Source of the DNA: Pleomorphomonas sp. PLEO
Lineage (GTDB): Bacteria; Pseudomonadota; Alphaproteobacteria; Rhizobiales; Pleomorphomonadaceae
Assembly (NCBI RefSeq): GCF_041320595.1
Contig: NZ_CP166625.1
Location: forward strand, 4,338,001-4,402,000
Direction: 5' to 3'
DNA length: 64,000 nucleotides
The notes under the pieces were generated by a model. That model was not told where the DNA came from. It ran no database searches and saw only the letters and a program-made list of their open reading frames with translations. This document shows positions 63,561 through 64,000 of the stretch, piece by piece. Made by a program: the position numbers and the translations under genes. Each line of letters begins with the position of its first letter. Position 1 is the stretch's first letter.

Positions 63561-64000
63561 CTGCTCTTCAGGTAACTGTCGCCACGACCGAGGAGGCGCA
63601 AGCGGCCATCGCTGCCGGCGTCACGATGATGTTCGCCGCCGGTAGTGTCGCGGGATTGCCGGCCCCTCTTTCGGTGGCCGAGCTGCGGGCTATCCTGGCC
63701 CTTGCCGGCGAACGGGCCGAGGTGGTCGCCGCGGCCGGGAATCTCACGCCCGAGGGGCTGGCCGATCTCGCCGCGACCGGCGTCGCCGCGCTGGTCTTGC
63801 CTGTGCCGGACGGTGACGCCGGGGCGGCGCTTCTGTCGCGGATCGGTCGGTCGATGGCAACCAGCGTCAAGCTGATTGCCGCCTTTCCTCCCGAGGCGGG
63901 GCCGGACTTCGATCTCATGCCCGTGGCAGCCATCGCAGGTTTTTCCGGCGTCTGGCTTTCAGCCCCCGAGACACCGGACGGGCTGACGAAAGCCGTCAAA
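63557..64000 (+). CDS. Open-ended TIM-barrel-like ORF after folK (UPF0264/MfnB-like, tentative)
   Basis: 148 codons are open to the end of the window. The ATG overlaps the folK stop (ATGA), so it is part of the folate operon. The layout (VTVATTEEAQAAIAAGVTMM, VVAAAGNLTPEGLADLAATG, VKLIAAFPPEAGPDFDL, GFSGVWLSAPETPDG) resembles the (5-formylfuran-3-yl)methyl phosphate synthase family (UPF0264, MfnB), whose members help make the methanopterin-type cofactor in methylotrophs. However, the catalytic lysines of that family are not seen at the expected places. I treat the family match as a suggestion only. The C-terminus is outside the window. Confidence 0.4.
   Translation, partial: MTALQVTVATTEEAQAAIAAGVTMMFAAGSVAGLPAPLSVAELRAILALAGERAEVVAAAGNLTPEGLADLAATGVAALVLPVPDGDAGAALLSRIGRSMATSVKLIAAFPPEAGPDFDLMPVAAIAGFSGVWLSAPETPDGLTKAVK

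Noticed and set aside
63557-64000. Calling the last ORF firmly as a methanopterin-biosynthesis enzyme
   Set aside because: The catalytic lysines are not visible and the C-terminus is outside the window, so only a tentative statement is made.

Overview
The window reads as a chromosomal segment of a GC-rich alphaproteobacterium, most likely of the order Hyphomicrobiales. The supporting evidence is the imuA-imuB-dnaE2 mutagenesis cassette, a CcrM-type GANTC methyltransferase, LexA boxes of the alphaproteobacterial GTTC-N7-GTTC form, a CtrA-like box, and an F0 ATP synthase cluster with two diverged b subunits (atpI-B-E-F'-F). The genus cannot be fixed from the sequence alone. No rRNA, tRNA, CRISPR array, insertion sequence or prophage was recognised. 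Almost all of the window is ordinary core and metabolic gene content, dense and GC-rich on both strands.

Layout. 0-4.3 kb: a hexuronate or L-galactonate operon (zinc dehydrogenase, uxaB, uxaA) behind a promoter overlapped by a perfect inverted repeat. 4.3-10.9 kb: a LysE exporter and the SOS mutasome dnaE2-imuB-imuA under a LexA box. 11-17.6 kb: a small P-loop NTPase, Sua5/TsaC, a histone-deacetylase-like hydrolase, an orphan 63-residue protein downstream of a TTAA-N7-TTAA box, a small copper module (PCuAC plus DUF2946), a CorA transporter and a secreted 127-residue protein. 18-25 kb: an AraC regulator, CpdB, a GNAT enzyme, dxs, xseB and pdxH. 25-34.7 kb: a DnaJ-like chaperone with DUF1499, an MBL hydrolase, an MFS transporter, TlyA, a TRAM-domain RNA methyltransferase, alanine dehydrogenase with its divergent Lrp regulator, and an amidohydrolase. 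34.8-42.4 kb: a chemoreceptor, a GNAT enzyme, aroC, rnhB and the F0 operon. 42.7-50.2 kb: smc, a DsbA-like protein, a DUF721 protein, mutY and ccrM. 50.4-57.7 kb: DUF1993, a glycosyltransferase, a LexA-box-controlled SplB-like radical SAM protein, two metallo-hydrolases, an NmrA-type oxidoreductase with divergent HxlR regulator, a zinc dehydrogenase and a truncated GNAT remnant. 57.7-64 kb: ssb and uvrA diverging around a LexA box, then folP-folB-folK and an open-ended TIM-barrel-like ORF.

How the genes work together. DNA damage response is the strongest theme. Three LexA boxes sit upstream of imuA, ssb/uvrA and the radical SAM gene, and a fourth lies just after the radical SAM stop codon. 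The SOS mutasome, nucleotide excision repair, MutY, RnhB, SMC and SSB are all in this 64 kb. The radical SAM gene looks like a leaderless SOS gene and is the best candidate here for an under-described repair function. Cell-cycle signals (a CtrA half-site and a GANTC site before ccrM, a full CtrA box before the orphan gene, three GANTC sites before folP) form a second theme. A dispersed 45-bp imperfect palindrome occurs three times between genes.
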